DNA from: an uncultured Candidatus Melainabacteria bacterium
GTDB taxonomy: Bacteria > Cyanobacteriota > Vampirovibrionia > Gastranaerophilales > Gastranaerophilaceae
Direction: 5' to 3'
Length of the DNA stretch: 64,000 bases
Assembly (NCBI GenBank): GCA_934699705.1
Contig: CAKUXD010000004.1
Location: forward strand, 35,723 to 99,722
The notes beneath the pieces were generated by a model. That model did not search any database and was not told the DNA's origin. It saw only the letters and a list, made by a program, of their open reading frames with translations. The position numbers and the translations under genes were made by a program. This document shows positions 33,574-42,747 of the stretch, piece by piece (the stretch's first letter is position 1; every line of letters begins with the position of its first letter).

Positions 33574-33957
33574 CTATGCTTCAACAGAAGCTTCTTCAGC
33601 AGGAGCTTCTGCCGCAGCTGCTGCTTCTGCTTCAGCTTGTTTTTTAGCTTCTTCTTCAGCAGCTTTCTTAGCCATAGCTTTCTTTGAAAGTTTTACTGTT
33701 TCAGATTTTTTGTAGTTTAAAGAACCATCATCATTACAGTTTTTAATCAAATAAGCAACTGTATTTGTTGGTTGAGCACCTTTAGATACCCAATCAAGAG
33801 CAGCTTGTTTGTTTAATACCATAACTTTTGTTTTAGGGTTGTAATGACCTAACTCTTGAATTGGAGCGCCTTCACGTTTTGTTGTTGAGTTGATAACGAT
33901 AATTCTGTAAGTTGGGTTCTTTTTAGCACCTAATCTTTTTAATCTGATTTTTAACAT
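33574..33957 (-). CDS. rpsP: 30S ribosomal protein S16
   Basis: Small-subunit assembly protein. The first about 80 residues are a standard S16 (MLKIRLKRLGAKKNPTYRIIVINS, REGAPIQELGHYNPKT, DWVSKGAQPTNTVAYLI). The protein extends to 127 residues with a Lys/Ala/Glu tail (AMAKKAAEEEAKKQAEAEAAAAAEAPAEEA), a low-complexity extension found in some lineages. It has a hairpin-rich leader upstream. RimM, TrmD and rplS, often downstream of rpsP, are not adjacent here. Confidence 0.97.
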   Translation of the reverse strand: MLKIRLKRLGAKKNPTYRIIVINSTTKREGAPIQELGHYNPKTKVMVLNKQAALDWVSKGAQPTNTVAYLIKNCNDDGSLNYKKSETVKLSKKAMAKKAAEEEAKKQAEAEAAAAAEAPAEEASVEA

Positions 33958-33989
33958 GTTTATTTTCCTTCTTAATTTTAACTACTCGC

Positions 33990-34044
33990 AAATACCACGC
34001 CGCTTTGGTATTTACTGGAATTAAGTCTAAGAGGAATGACTTAA
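33990..34044 (-). promoter_or_regulatory. Hairpin-rich rpsP leader
   Basis: Two stems upstream of rpsP: aaatacca/tggtattt (33990-33997/34006-34013) and ttaagtc/gacttaa (34021-34027/34038-34044). They are plausible 5-prime UTR structures for ribosomal-protein control, but no known leader motif is recognised. Confidence 0.4.
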
Positions 34045-34151
34045 CTCTGTAAATACATGAAACCACAAACATATTTTTCAAGCAAGTTTTTTAACTTAGT
34101 TACAGTCTGTTAAGGATTTGCCCCTTATTTTATTATTGATAATATATTAAT

Positions 34152-36164
34152 ATGGCAAAGATATTATTAGTTTCTGACAATAATAATAAAATTAAACATT
34201 ACGATGACATTTTAACAAAATTTGCGCACGATTTTCAATTTGCATCTGATGAGCAAATGTTTTTTGACGTCATGAATGTTGATTTTCCAAGCATTATAAT
34301 CTTAGATGCAACATCAACTTCTATTGATTTGCCACATTTATATAGAAAAATAAACTCTTTAAAAGAAAATGTTATAACCCTTGCGCTTGTAAAAGACGAC
34401 AAAATTCCACCTGAATTATTAAACATTTCAGACGCTTTTTTAACTGAACCTGTGCAAGATAACATTTTAATTTCAACAATAAACGTAAACATGCGCAGAA
34501 AAGATACGTTAACGCGTTTATCCGCTTCTAATCAAAATTTATCAAAAAGTTTATACCAATTAGATGTTCTATACAACATAGGTTCGCAATTTGCAGGAAC
34601 TTTAGATAAAGAAAAGCTCATAAATATTATGCTGGAAGGGCTTGATAAAGCCTTGGGATTTTCTGTTGCCTGCGTTTTAACCTTCAAGTCTGATAATGAA
34701 CCTTTATTAATAATCAATTCTATAAATCAAATTTCAGATAGATTGCTAGAAGCCTTAAAACTCAGAGCTGTATTGAATTACAAATCATTATTTGAAAACA
34801 AAGAAATGCCATTTGAATTAAATATAAACGATTTAAAAACAATAAAATATGCCAAAAATCCAATAGATGACTATGATTTTTCGGTATTAAGATATGATAA
34901 TATGTTTGCGCAAATCAATTTGAGCGATAATTTCTTCGGATTTGTTGAAATTTACAGAGAACAGGATTTCACAAATGAAGACACGCAATGTTTCCACACT
35001 ATTGCGCAACAGGTTTCTATGCCTTTAAAGAATGCATCTTATGTTCAAGAAATTCAAGAAAAAAATAAAGAATTATACCGACTTGAACATCTAAAATCAG
35101 AATTTGTTTCAATCGTATCGCACGAATTACGAACTCCTATTACGCCACTGAAAACAGCGCTTCAAATCATTTCAAGCGGTCGTGCAGGCACAGTAACCGA
35201 AAGCATGAATAAATTTTTGGCAATGGCGAATAAAAATATCGAAAGTTTTGCAAAAATTATTAACGACTTGCTTGATATGTCTAAAATTGAAGCTGGAAAA
35301 ATGGATTATAAATTTTCTTCAACCAATTTTGAAAAAATTATTGATTACGTAATAAGTCAACAAAATAACGTTGCAGAAGAAAAAGGATTAAAACTTACAA
35401 CAACATTTGATGATAATTTTGCAAGCGTATTTGCGGATTCATCAAGAATGACACAAGTTTTAAACAATCTGCTTTCCAATGCAATTAAATTTACTCACAA
35501 AGGCGGAAACATAGATATTAGCACAAAAATCATTGATGCAAAAGATATAACTTGTCCTGAATGCTTTGCAGATGAAATTAAGAAACTTAATGGAAAATAT
35601 ATTCAAGTTTGCGTAAAAGACGAAGGCATCGGTATTGAAGAAGAAAATTTACCAAAAGTTTTCGACCAGTTCAAACAACTTGAAAGCTCTCTATCAAGAG
35701 AAGTTGGCGGAACAGGTTTAGGACTTCCAATTGTAAGAAAAATTTTAGACGCTCACAATGGCGCAATTTGGGCTGAAAGTAAGTTAAATGAAGGTTCAAG
35801 TTTTTATTTTGTTTTGCCAATACTAAGCGAAAAATCTAATTTCTGGATTTTACATAAACAATTAATTCAGCAAGCAAAGGTAAATAAAACAAAATTCCTA
35901 ACCTTAACAATCACAGCGAAAAATGATTGCATTGAAAACTTGATGAAAGAAGAAAACTTAATAAATAGTACATATCTTAACAATTCCCTGTTAGATAAAG
36001 ATGAAAATAAAACCTCTTTAACTATGGTAATTCCAGACGGGGACAAGCATTTAGTCGATTTTCTAAAACGAAAGATAGATGCAGTTGTACTTAACGATAA
36101 AGCCCGCTATGCAAAATGTGATATAATGTATACATATACGACTTATCCGAAGGAGAAAGATTAA
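34152..36164 (+). CDS. Cytoplasmic sensor histidine kinase with receiver-like and GAF-like input
   Basis: A 670-residue kinase without transmembrane helices. N-terminal receiver-like domain (1-120; IIILDATS with D52), GAF-like domain (about 135-300: LDVLYNIGSQFAGTLDKEKLINIM), then HisKA with phospho-His H324 in SHELRTPITPLKTALQI. The HATPase part has N-box NNLLSNAIKF, G1 DEGIGIEEENLPKVFDQF and G2 GGTGLGLPIVRK. About 105 residues after the ATPase have no recognised domain. The D52 receiver may accept or gate phosphate. It overlaps the response regulator by one base (TAATG). Confidence 0.9.
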   Translation: MAKILLVSDNNNKIKHYDDILTKFAHDFQFASDEQMFFDVMNVDFPSIIILDATSTSIDLPHLYRKINSLKENVITLALVKDDKIPPELLNISDAFLTEPVQDNILISTINVNMRRKDTLTRLSASNQNLSKSLYQLDVLYNIGSQFAGTLDKEKLINIMLEGLDKALGFSVACVLTFKSDNEPLLIINSINQISDRLLEALKLRAVLNYKSLFENKEMPFELNINDLKTIKYAKNPIDDYDFSVLRYDNMFAQINLSDNFFGFVEIYREQDFTNEDTQCFHTIAQQVSMPLKNASYVQEIQEKNKELYRLEHLKSEFVSIVSHELRTPITPLKTALQIISSGRAGTVTESMNKFLAMANKNIESFAKIINDLLDMSKIEAGKMDYKFSSTNFEKIIDYVISQQNNVAEEKGLKLTTTFDDNFASVFADSSRMTQVLNNLLSNAIKFTHKGGNIDISTKIIDAKDITCPECFADEIKKLNGKYIQVCVKDEGIGIEEENLPKVFDQFKQLESSLSREVGGTGLGLPIVRKILDAHNGAIWAESKLNEGSSFYFVLPILSEKSNFWILHKQLIQQAKVNKTKFLTLTITAKNDCIENLMKEENLINSTYLNNSLLDKDENKTSLTMVIPDGDKHLVDFLKRKIDAVVLNDKARYAKCDIMYTYTTYPKEKD

Positions 36165-36541
36165 TGAAAAAAATATTACTCGTTGATGACGAACAAGATA
36201 TTGTAGAAACACTAAAATTCGTTCTTGAAGGCGAAGGTTATACCTGCTTTTGCGCCTACAATGGCGAAGATGGATTAAAACTTGCAAAAGAAATCGTTCC
36301 TGATTTAATGGTTTTAGATGTCATGATGCCAAAAATCAATGGCTTTAAGATTAGTAGATTATTGAAATACGACGCTAAGTATAAAAATATTCCAATTATT
36401 ATGCTAACTGCGCGTTCACAGGATTCTGACAAACAAATCGGCGAAGAAACAGGCGCAGACGTTTATATTACAAAACCTTTTGACTTAGACGAAGTTGTAT
36501 CAACAGTTGCAAGATTATTGAAAGAAAAAGAAAATAACTAA
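36164..36541 (+). CDS. Single-domain response regulator, CheY-like
   Basis: A 125-residue receiver without an output domain. It has LLVDDEQDI (acidic pocket), phospho-acceptor D52 in LMVLDVMMPKINGF, the Thr in IIMLTARS and Lys in YITKPFDLDEV. It is coupled to the upstream kinase by a one-base overlap and is 2 bases from the PilB-like gene. A stand-alone regulator often acts by protein contact, so the downstream ATPase-like protein is a natural partner; this is inference. Confidence 0.92.
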   Translation: MKKILLVDDEQDIVETLKFVLEGEGYTCFCAYNGEDGLKLAKEIVPDLMVLDVMMPKINGFKISRLLKYDAKYKNIPIIMLTARSQDSDKQIGEETGADVYITKPFDLDEVVSTVARLLKEKENN

Positions 36542-36543
36542 TT

Positions 36544-37923
36544 ATGATGGAAGCAGTTACAAACAAAACTTTAGAAAAATTAAAATATGACCTTGTAAGA
36601 GAAGGTCTTGTGGAGTACGACACAGTTGAAAAAGCTCAAGAATTGGCGAACGCACAAAATATAAACATCGGTCAAGCCTTGATTAATTCAAATGTATTGT
36701 CTGAAGAAACTCTTTTAAAATTTTTAGAATCAAAGTTGCACATTCCTTATGTAAACCTTGATGACTACACTTTAGACAAAAACTGCTTGCAATATATAAA
36801 TCTTATTGATGCTCGCAAATATAAAATTATTCCCTTATTTAAAATCGAAGATGTTTTGACTGTTGCAATGGCTGACCCTTTAGACTTATTTGCTATTGAC
36901 AAAATTATGGAAAAAGCAGAGTGCTCTATTGACCCTGTAATTTCCTCTGAAACCAGCATTCTAAAGAAAATTGACGAATATTATAAAACTCCAAATACCG
37001 TTGGAGAAATTTTTACTGAAACAAAAGATACTGGTTACGACTGGCATGAAGAATTACATAATGATGATTTATCAGATGAACATATTCAAAAAATCATTCG
37101 CGCAATTCTTAAACAAGCAATATTAGAAGATAAACATGAAGTTTATTTTGCACACGCAGAAGAAGGTTTAGAAATTACATTCAAACAAAAAGGTACGGTT
37201 TATGAAAAAGGCTTTATTCCTTCTGTATTAACAGCATCTTTTGTTTCTAAATTGAAAACTTTATCAAACTTAGACCCATCAGTAAGCGAAATTCCACAAC
37301 TTGGCAAACTATGTTTTAAAGTTGATGAAATGACACTCGTTGCAAGTATTTCATCGTTCCCAACAGTTATGGGAGAAAGAATTGCACTAAAAATTTATAA
37401 ACCGCCAATGGCACTAAATACAATCATCAAAGACGAAACAAAAGTGCAATTGATTAAAAACTCTTTAGAAAAATCAGGAATAATTCTTGTTTGTGGCGCG
37501 CCACTTTCAGGAAAAACTCATATAATTTATTCACTACTTAATGAAATTGCTAATTCTAAAAAAACGATTATGACAATAGAATCAATTACAAAATACGATT
37601 TACCAAAAATCAACCAGTGTGAATTGAACGAATCTATTAGTTTTAATCTTGATAAAGCGTTGAGATTTATAGAATTTCAAACTCCAGACATTTTATACAT
37701 TGAAGGCATGATGTCAAAATATGACTATATTTCAAGTTTAGCCTTCAGTAACAAAACAGTCATAACTGAGTTTTTGGCAGAAAATATGTCAGACTTACGA
37801 GAAAAAATGGCGTATTCAGAAGTTGAAACCTTCAAATCTCTTGTAAACTGCTTAATCTTTATCCACGCAAAAGATAGTGTGGAAGTGTTTGATAAATCTA
37901 CAATTCAAAAATATTTAGCCTAA
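36544..37923 (+). CDS. Degenerate GspE/PilB-family ATPase-like protein
   Basis: A 459-residue protein. Residues about 10-150 match the GspE/MshE N-terminal domain (LVEYDTVEKAQELANAQNINIGQALINSNVLSEETLLKFLESKLHIPYVNL, KYKIIPLFKIEDVLTVAMADPLDL). The second half has a secretion-ATPase fold with Walker A GAPLSGKT (318-325). The Walker B region reads PDILYIEGMM instead of PDIILVGEIRD, and the tetracysteine zinc motif and full C-terminal length are absent. It therefore looks like a PilB paralogue turned regulator or receptor rather than a motor. Same operon as the kinase and CheY-like protein; followed by a bidirectional terminator. Confidence 0.8.
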   Translation: MMEAVTNKTLEKLKYDLVREGLVEYDTVEKAQELANAQNINIGQALINSNVLSEETLLKFLESKLHIPYVNLDDYTLDKNCLQYINLIDARKYKIIPLFKIEDVLTVAMADPLDLFAIDKIMEKAECSIDPVISSETSILKKIDEYYKTPNTVGEIFTETKDTGYDWHEELHNDDLSDEHIQKIIRAILKQAILEDKHEVYFAHAEEGLEITFKQKGTVYEKGFIPSVLTASFVSKLKTLSNLDPSVSEIPQLGKLCFKVDEMTLVASISSFPTVMGERIALKIYKPPMALNTIIKDETKVQLIKNSLEKSGIILVCGAPLSGKTHIIYSLLNEIANSKKTIMTIESITKYDLPKINQCELNESISFNLDKALRFIEFQTPDILYIEGMMSKYDYISSLAFSNKTVITEFLAENMSDLREKMAYSEVETFKSLVNCLIFIHAKDSVEVFDKSTIQKYLA

Positions 37924-37966
37924 AAAATAAACCGCTCTAAATCCATTCTTTAATGCGGTTTATTTT
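37924..37966. terminator. Bidirectional terminator between the PilB-like and trxB genes
   Basis: Perfect 12-bp stem aaaataaaccgc (37924-37935) with gcggtttatttt (37955-37966), T-rich on both sides. Confidence 0.8.
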
Positions 37967-37968
37967 GT

Positions 37969-38907
37969 TTAAGCAATAACTTCTTGCAAAGTTTCAATAT
38001 AGCGACCTGCATATACTGCCGCAATAGCTCCATCTGCAGCAGCAGTAATCACTTGACGCAATGGAGTTGTTCGGACATCACCAATAGCATAAACACCTTT
38101 TATGTTTGTCTGCATTGTCGCATCTGTTACAATAAAGCCATTTTTATCTTGTTCAACTTTTCCATTAAACAAATCTACATTTGGTTCAAAACCAATATAT
38201 GGAAAAATTCCGTTTATCTCTAAATCCTTTACTTCTCCAGTTTTAACGTTTTCGATTGTAGCAGATTTAACTAAATCTTCACCATTAATCTCTTTTACAA
38301 CCGTATCATATATAAATTCCAGTTTTTCATTTTTGAAAGCTCTATCCTGAACTATTTTATCTGCTCTTAATTCATCACGTCTGTGAATTAAATAAACTTT
38401 ATTTGCAAATCTCGTTAAATACATTGCTTCTTCAACTGCGGCATTTCCGCCACCAACAACCGCTACGATTTTATCTTTATAAAAAGCTCCATCACAAACT
38501 GCACAATAACTTACACCTCTGCCAACAAATTCTTTTTCACCATTTACTCCCAATTTCTTAGCTTGTGCACCTGTTGCTATAATCACAGATTTAGCCTTAA
38601 ATTCACCATTTAACGTTGTTATTGTTTTTATTTCTGATGTTAAATCGATACTTTGAATTTCTTCCATTGGAAATTTTTCAATTCCGAACATATCAGCCTG
38701 ATCTTCAAATTTTTCCATTAATTCAAAACCTTCAATACGCAAATATCCTGGATAATTTTCCAATTCTAAATAATTACTAGGTTGCCCCCCTAACATACTT
38801 ATATCAATTATTGCAACTTTTGCCGCGCTTCTTGCAGCATAAATAGCAGCGCTTAAACCAGCTGGTCCGCCACCTAAAATTATAATATCGAAAATTTTTT
38901 CACTCAT
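37969..38907 (-). CDS. trxB: Thioredoxin reductase
   Basis: A 312-residue NADPH-dependent flavoprotein that reduces thioredoxin. The start is at 38907 (MSEKIFDIIILGGGPAG), preceded by GAGGAG at good spacing; an upstream ATG 15 bases earlier lacks this. FAD motif GGGPAG, redox-active CAVCDG (about residues 136-141), NADPH motif VVGGGNAAVEEA with HRRDELRA, and the C-terminal FAD motif GVYAIGDVRTTPLRQVITAAADGAIAA. Last gene of the pgi operon. Confidence 0.95.
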   Translation of the reverse strand: MSEKIFDIIILGGGPAGLSAAIYAARSAAKVAIIDISMLGGQPSNYLELENYPGYLRIEGFELMEKFEDQADMFGIEKFPMEEIQSIDLTSEIKTITTLNGEFKAKSVIIATGAQAKKLGVNGEKEFVGRGVSYCAVCDGAFYKDKIVAVVGGGNAAVEEAMYLTRFANKVYLIHRRDELRADKIVQDRAFKNEKLEFIYDTVVKEINGEDLVKSATIENVKTGEVKDLEINGIFPYIGFEPNVDLFNGKVEQDKNGFIVTDATMQTNIKGVYAIGDVRTTPLRQVITAAADGAIAAVYAGRYIETLQEVIA

Positions 38908-38918
38908 TTTGTAACTCC

Positions 38919-39416
38919 TCAATTGATGCCAGTACCAGAAACTTTAGTACCTTTAATTGTATATATAGCTTGTTTTTTTATTGGCACAAATTTGTAATTA
39001 TCCTCAATTAATTTTTCTAATACTATCTCATTTGTACCTGTGAATGTATTACCATTCAATTTTAACCTTACAGTATCCTTCAACTTTGTATTTCCATCTT
39101 TTTCAAAATGAGTAAATATAATTTCATTATTTACAACATCTTCTAAATAGATTTCAGCAGTTGCTCCAGTTACAGGGTTTCTTAATTCTATGACGTTACC
39201 ACTTCTTCGCAAGTTCCACAAATCTACGCTTGTAGTTGCAAAAGTTTTTGGATTATCTGTTGATACTCTTGTCGATTGAACAGACCAAGTTCCAAAAAAT
39301 TGTTTTGGTACGCTGTCAATCTTTGAAATACCAGCTTTTATCACATAAGTATCTTGCGCAAAAGCTGGTATAACATTTAAAATTAATATTAATAAAACTA
39401 ATAAAATTCTTTTCAT
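38919..39416 (-). CDS. Secreted protein of unknown function
   Basis: A 165-residue protein with signal peptide MKRILLVLLILILNVIPAFA. The mature part (VPKQFFGTWSVQSTRVSTDNP ... TVRLKLNGNTFTGTNEIVLEKL) is beta-rich and resembles lipocalin-like or calycin-type small envelope domains in pattern, but no family is assigned. It lies 3 bases after pgi and 11 before trxB. No Cys, so not a lipoprotein or thiol protein. Confidence 0.7.
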   Translation of the reverse strand: MKRILLVLLILILNVIPAFAQDTYVIKAGISKIDSVPKQFFGTWSVQSTRVSTDNPKTFATTSVDLWNLRRSGNVIELRNPVTGATAEIYLEDVVNNEIIFTHFEKDGNTKLKDTVRLKLNGNTFTGTNEIVLEKLIEDNYKFVPIKKQAIYTIKGTKVSGTGIN

Positions 39417-39419
39417 TGA

Positions 39420-40808
39420 TTATTGTTTAGACATTTTTTCTTGTAATGTTTTAGCTGATTCTTCGTATCCAGCTCTGCCCATTAATGCATAAGTGTAATT
39501 CTTAGCTTGTTCTACCCCTGGTTGATTGAAAGTATTAATATTATATAATTCACCAGCAATAGCAGTTTGAACTTCTAACATATACAACAATTGAGCCACA
39601 GTATAAGCATTAACTTTTGGTAAGCTAATTGTTACAGTTGGTCGTTTGTAATCTGAAAGAGCAACTCTTGTTGAATCTGCTTCCGCATTGATTAATTGAT
39701 TGATTGTTTTTCCACCTAAATAACCAATTCCTGTATAATCAAAAATATGAGGAATTTCAAGAGTTTTATCAAATTCTTCAACTCTGATAAAGTTAATAAC
39801 TTTGTCGTTTGGACCTTCGTTATAAAGTTGGATTTGAGAGTGTTGGTCTGTTGCACCTAAAGCCTTGATTGGTGTAGGTCCACAGTTAACCTTTTTACCT
39901 TTATTGTTTTCTTCTTTACCTAAAGATTCAGCCCATAATTGAACATACCAATCAGAAATATATTTTAATCTGCTTGAATATGGCATCATTACTGATAAAT
40001 TTTTGCCTTTTTTTGTATCCATCAAGTAATGAATTAAAGCATTTTGAGCAGCAATATTATTGTGAATATCAGTGTTTTTAAGTTCTAAATCCATATCTTT
40101 AACACCGTTCATCATATCTTCAATATCAATGCCCACTAAAGCAAATGGCAATAAACCTACTGCTGAGAATACAGAAAAACGACCGCCCACATCATCAGGA
40201 ACTACAAAAGTTTTATAACCTTCTTGGTTAGCTAATTGTCTTAAAATACCAGTTTTTTGGTCAGTTGTAGCTACAATATTTTTTCTATAATCATCACCTA
40301 ATTGTTGCTCCATTAAGTTTTTGATAATCATATATTGCGACATTGTTTCTGCAGTTGAACCAGATTTTGTAATTACATTAACTAAAGTTCTCTTTAAGTC
40401 AATAACTTCTAATAAGCCTGAAATTTGATCTGGATCAATATTATCTAGGAAGAAAATTCTTGGTAATCCACCTCTTTGTTCTGGAGTTAATAAATTCCAG
40501 TATGGTTTCAATAATGCTTCTGTTACTGCAATTCCGCCTAATGCAGAACCACCAATACCTAAAATTAATACATTGTCATATCTACCTTGAACCATTGCGG
40601 CAAATTCTTTTACATACCATACAGTTTCTTCATTATAGCCTAAGTTCATCCATTGCAACCATTGACCTTGTTTATCTTTACGTTGGTTTAAATCTTTAAT
40701 AATTCTTTCAATTTCACCTTTATAGTTTGAAAATTCTTTTTCAAGATTTAAACCATGATCTTTACCGATAACTTTTGCATCAACATTGTTGTAATTTAAT
40801 GTAATCAT
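39420..40808 (-). CDS. pgi: Glucose-6-phosphate isomerase
   Basis: Interconverts glucose-6-phosphate and fructose-6-phosphate. The 462 residues fit bacterial Pgi. Motifs: ILGIGGSALGG (phosphosugar-binding SIS fold), TKSGSTAETMSQY, DVGGRFSVFSAVGLLPFA, and the C-terminal AIAGELYNINTFNQPGVEQAK with catalytic His/Lys region (DQHSQIQLYNEG). First of a three-gene operon with a secreted protein and trxB. An inverted repeat (aagcgtaa, 40875-40882, with ttacgctt, 40890-40897) lies upstream. Confidence 0.95.
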   Translation of the reverse strand: MITLNYNNVDAKVIGKDHGLNLEKEFSNYKGEIERIIKDLNQRKDKQGQWLQWMNLGYNEETVWYVKEFAAMVQGRYDNVLILGIGGSALGGIAVTEALLKPYWNLLTPEQRGGLPRIFFLDNIDPDQISGLLEVIDLKRTLVNVITKSGSTAETMSQYMIIKNLMEQQLGDDYRKNIVATTDQKTGILRQLANQEGYKTFVVPDDVGGRFSVFSAVGLLPFALVGIDIEDMMNGVKDMDLELKNTDIHNNIAAQNALIHYLMDTKKGKNLSVMMPYSSRLKYISDWYVQLWAESLGKEENNKGKKVNCGPTPIKALGATDQHSQIQLYNEGPNDKVINFIRVEEFDKTLEIPHIFDYTGIGYLGGKTINQLINAEADSTRVALSDYKRPTVTISLPKVNAYTVAQLLYMLEVQTAIAGELYNINTFNQPGVEQAKNYTYALMGRAGYEESAKTLQEKMSKQ

Positions 40809-40947
40809 TTTGATTTCTCCATACTCTATATAAATTGTAATATTCTCTTAATTAAATCGCATGCAAAAGTTCGCAAGCGTAATTCTATTTTACGCTTAAC
40901 AATAGTTAATTAAAAGCATTAAATAACTAAAATGTAACAAAACTTAG

Positions 40948-41631
40948 TTATTGAAAATGTTTTTGGAAAGACTTATAAGACTTAATTTTACCTTGCTCTT
41001 TATAAAGTTTAACAAAATTTTGTTGAGCTTGTTGGTAGTTTAAAATAGTAACTTCTACTGATTTGTTTAATAAAACAAAAAATATAGGCAAAGCCAAAAC
41101 AACAGTTAAAACCATTATTATAACTTGTTTAGTAAACTTTGCACGTTCTTGCGCCTCACGACGACGCTTTGACAAATCGTCTTGCTCATGAAGAACGTTA
41201 TTTATCAGTCTTTTTCTTTCTTTTAACGTTAAACCTTCAATAAAATCAAGATTTTCTGGTTCTATATAAATAACAAATTTTTTCTCACCTGGTGCAAGTT
41301 TCAATTTTTCTTTCAAGTGAGGAACTTTTTTAAACTCTGCAGGATTATTTTCTTGTTGAGTTAAAATTTCTGAATTTTGAACAGGTACAAGTCCCTGAGG
41401 TTGTGCAAGTTCAACTTTTGGCGCTACTCCTTCAACAGTTTTTTTCTCTTGCGTCTTTTCTGGAGTATATTCAACATTTTCAAGCTTCATATGCTCTTGA
41501 AGTTGACTTTGCAAAGCTTCAATGTCAATATTATCATCAAATTCAATAATATCTTCTTCATCGGAAACAGTATCTATTTCATTTGATTGATTTTCGGTTA
41601 ATTTTTCATCATTATTATCTTTTTTATCCAA
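40948..41631 (-). CDS. Single-pass membrane protein with acidic cytoplasmic N-terminus, unknown function
   Basis: A 227-residue protein. The first about 100 residues are strongly acidic and low-complexity (DEEDIIEFDDNIDIEAL...). A basic stretch (LTLKERKRLINNVLHEQDDLSKRRREAQERAKFTKQ) comes next, then one transmembrane helix (about 170-190: VIIMVLTVVLALPIFFVLLN) and a short exterior tail. No domain recognised. A consensus promoter lies upstream. Divergent from the heptose kinase gene. Confidence 0.65.
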   Translation of the reverse strand: MDKKDNNDEKLTENQSNEIDTVSDEEDIIEFDDNIDIEALQSQLQEHMKLENVEYTPEKTQEKKTVEGVAPKVELAQPQGLVPVQNSEILTQQENNPAEFKKVPHLKEKLKLAPGEKKFVIYIEPENLDFIEGLTLKERKRLINNVLHEQDDLSKRRREAQERAKFTKQVIIMVLTVVLALPIFFVLLNKSVEVTILNYQQAQQNFVKLYKEQGKIKSYKSFQKHFQ

Positions 41632-41670
41632 AATGTTACCTCATTTTTTTGTTCATGGTAAACTGTATTT

Positions 41671-41699
41671 ATTATAAAATATTTAATTCCAATTATCAA
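41671..41699 (-). promoter_or_regulatory. Promoter of the single-pass membrane protein gene
   Basis: Minus strand TTGATA (41699-41694), a 17-base spacer and TATAAT (41676-41671). Confidence 0.8.
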
Positions 41700-41716
41700 T
41701 AATCAATATAGATGAA

Positions 41717-42736
41717 ATGAAAGTTATGAATATAGATAAGCAAAAATTAGTAGATTATATTAATAAGCTAAACACGACTAAAATCCTCGTTGTTGGAGAT
41801 TTAGCTATTGATGAAATGATTTATGGAGATACAGAACGAATTTCAAGAGAAGCTCCTGTATTGATTTTACAACATACTCATACCAATATTATTTTGGGTG
41901 CAGCATCAAACGCAGCTCATAACGCTTCTGTAATAAACAATGGAAAAGTTTCTGTTATTGGTGTTATTGGTGATGACTATCAAGCTGAACAACTTAAAGA
42001 AGCATTAACTTCTGCAAACATTGATATTAATTATCTAGTAGAAGAAAAAGGAAGAAAAACTGTTACAAAAACTAGAATTTCTGGTTCTTGCTCACAATCT
42101 GTAACTCAGCAAATAGTGCGTGTCGACAGACAAACAAAAGCTCCAATAAAACCAGAAACAGAAGATAAAATCATTAAAAACTTAGAAAAATTAATTCCCA
42201 ACTTTGATGCAATAATTCTTTCAGATTATCACATTGGAGTTTTAACCCAAAAGGTTATTGATAAAGCAACTGAACTTTCAAATAAGTATAATAAAGTAAT
42301 CGTTGTTGATGCACAAAAAGATTTAGACAAATATAAAAATGTAACTTCAATGACTCCAAATTTACCAGATACTCAAAAATTTACTGGTTTAGATTTAACA
42401 AATAGCGAACAAATTATAAAGGCTGGAAACTTAATTATTGATAAAACGAACGCAAAATCGGTCTTAATAACTTGCGGTTCTGATGGAATGGTCATTGTTG
42501 ATAAAAATTTAGGCTCTGATATAATACCAGTATTCAATCGTTCAAAAGTATTTGACGTAACTGGTGCAGGAGATACCGTTACAGCTATATATACAATGGG
42601 CTTGGCAACTGGTGCTGAACCATTATATGCAGCAGTTATGGGCAACATTGCAGCAAGTATCGTTATTAAACAATTCGGTTGTGCAACTACAACAACAAAT
42701 GAAATGATTAAAACTTTAGAAAAAATAGAAATATAA
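41717..42736 (+). CDS. PfkB-family kinase, D-glycero-beta-D-manno-heptose-7-phosphate kinase-like
   Basis: A 339-residue sugar kinase of the RfaE1/HldE N-domain type, used in ADP-heptose synthesis for LPS core. VVGDLAIDEMIYGDTERISREAPVLIL, LGAASNAAHNA (family GGAANVAxN), VRVDRQTK, LSDYHIGVL, and the ATP/catalytic DVTGAGDTVTAIYTMGL. The nucleotidyltransferase half of HldE is absent, as in separate HldA-type proteins. Substrate by family only; other PfkB sugars cannot be excluded. Leads an operon with a DUF4330 protein and an O-antigen ligase, which fits surface polysaccharide synthesis. Confidence 0.82.
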   Translation: MKVMNIDKQKLVDYINKLNTTKILVVGDLAIDEMIYGDTERISREAPVLILQHTHTNIILGAASNAAHNASVINNGKVSVIGVIGDDYQAEQLKEALTSANIDINYLVEEKGRKTVTKTRISGSCSQSVTQQIVRVDRQTKAPIKPETEDKIIKNLEKLIPNFDAIILSDYHIGVLTQKVIDKATELSNKYNKVIVVDAQKDLDKYKNVTSMTPNLPDTQKFTGLDLTNSEQIIKAGNLIIDKTNAKSVLITCGSDGMVIVDKNLGSDIIPVFNRSKVFDVTGAGDTVTAIYTMGLATGAEPLYAAVMGNIAASIVIKQFGCATTTTNEMIKTLEKIEI

Positions 42737-42747
42737 GGAGATATTTT

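Noticed and set aside
36544..37923. Frameshifted or truncated PilB pseudogene
   Set aside because: The frame is continuous, flanked by tight gene junctions and a terminator, and the altered motifs are substitutions rather than breaks, so it is more likely a divergent functional paralogue.
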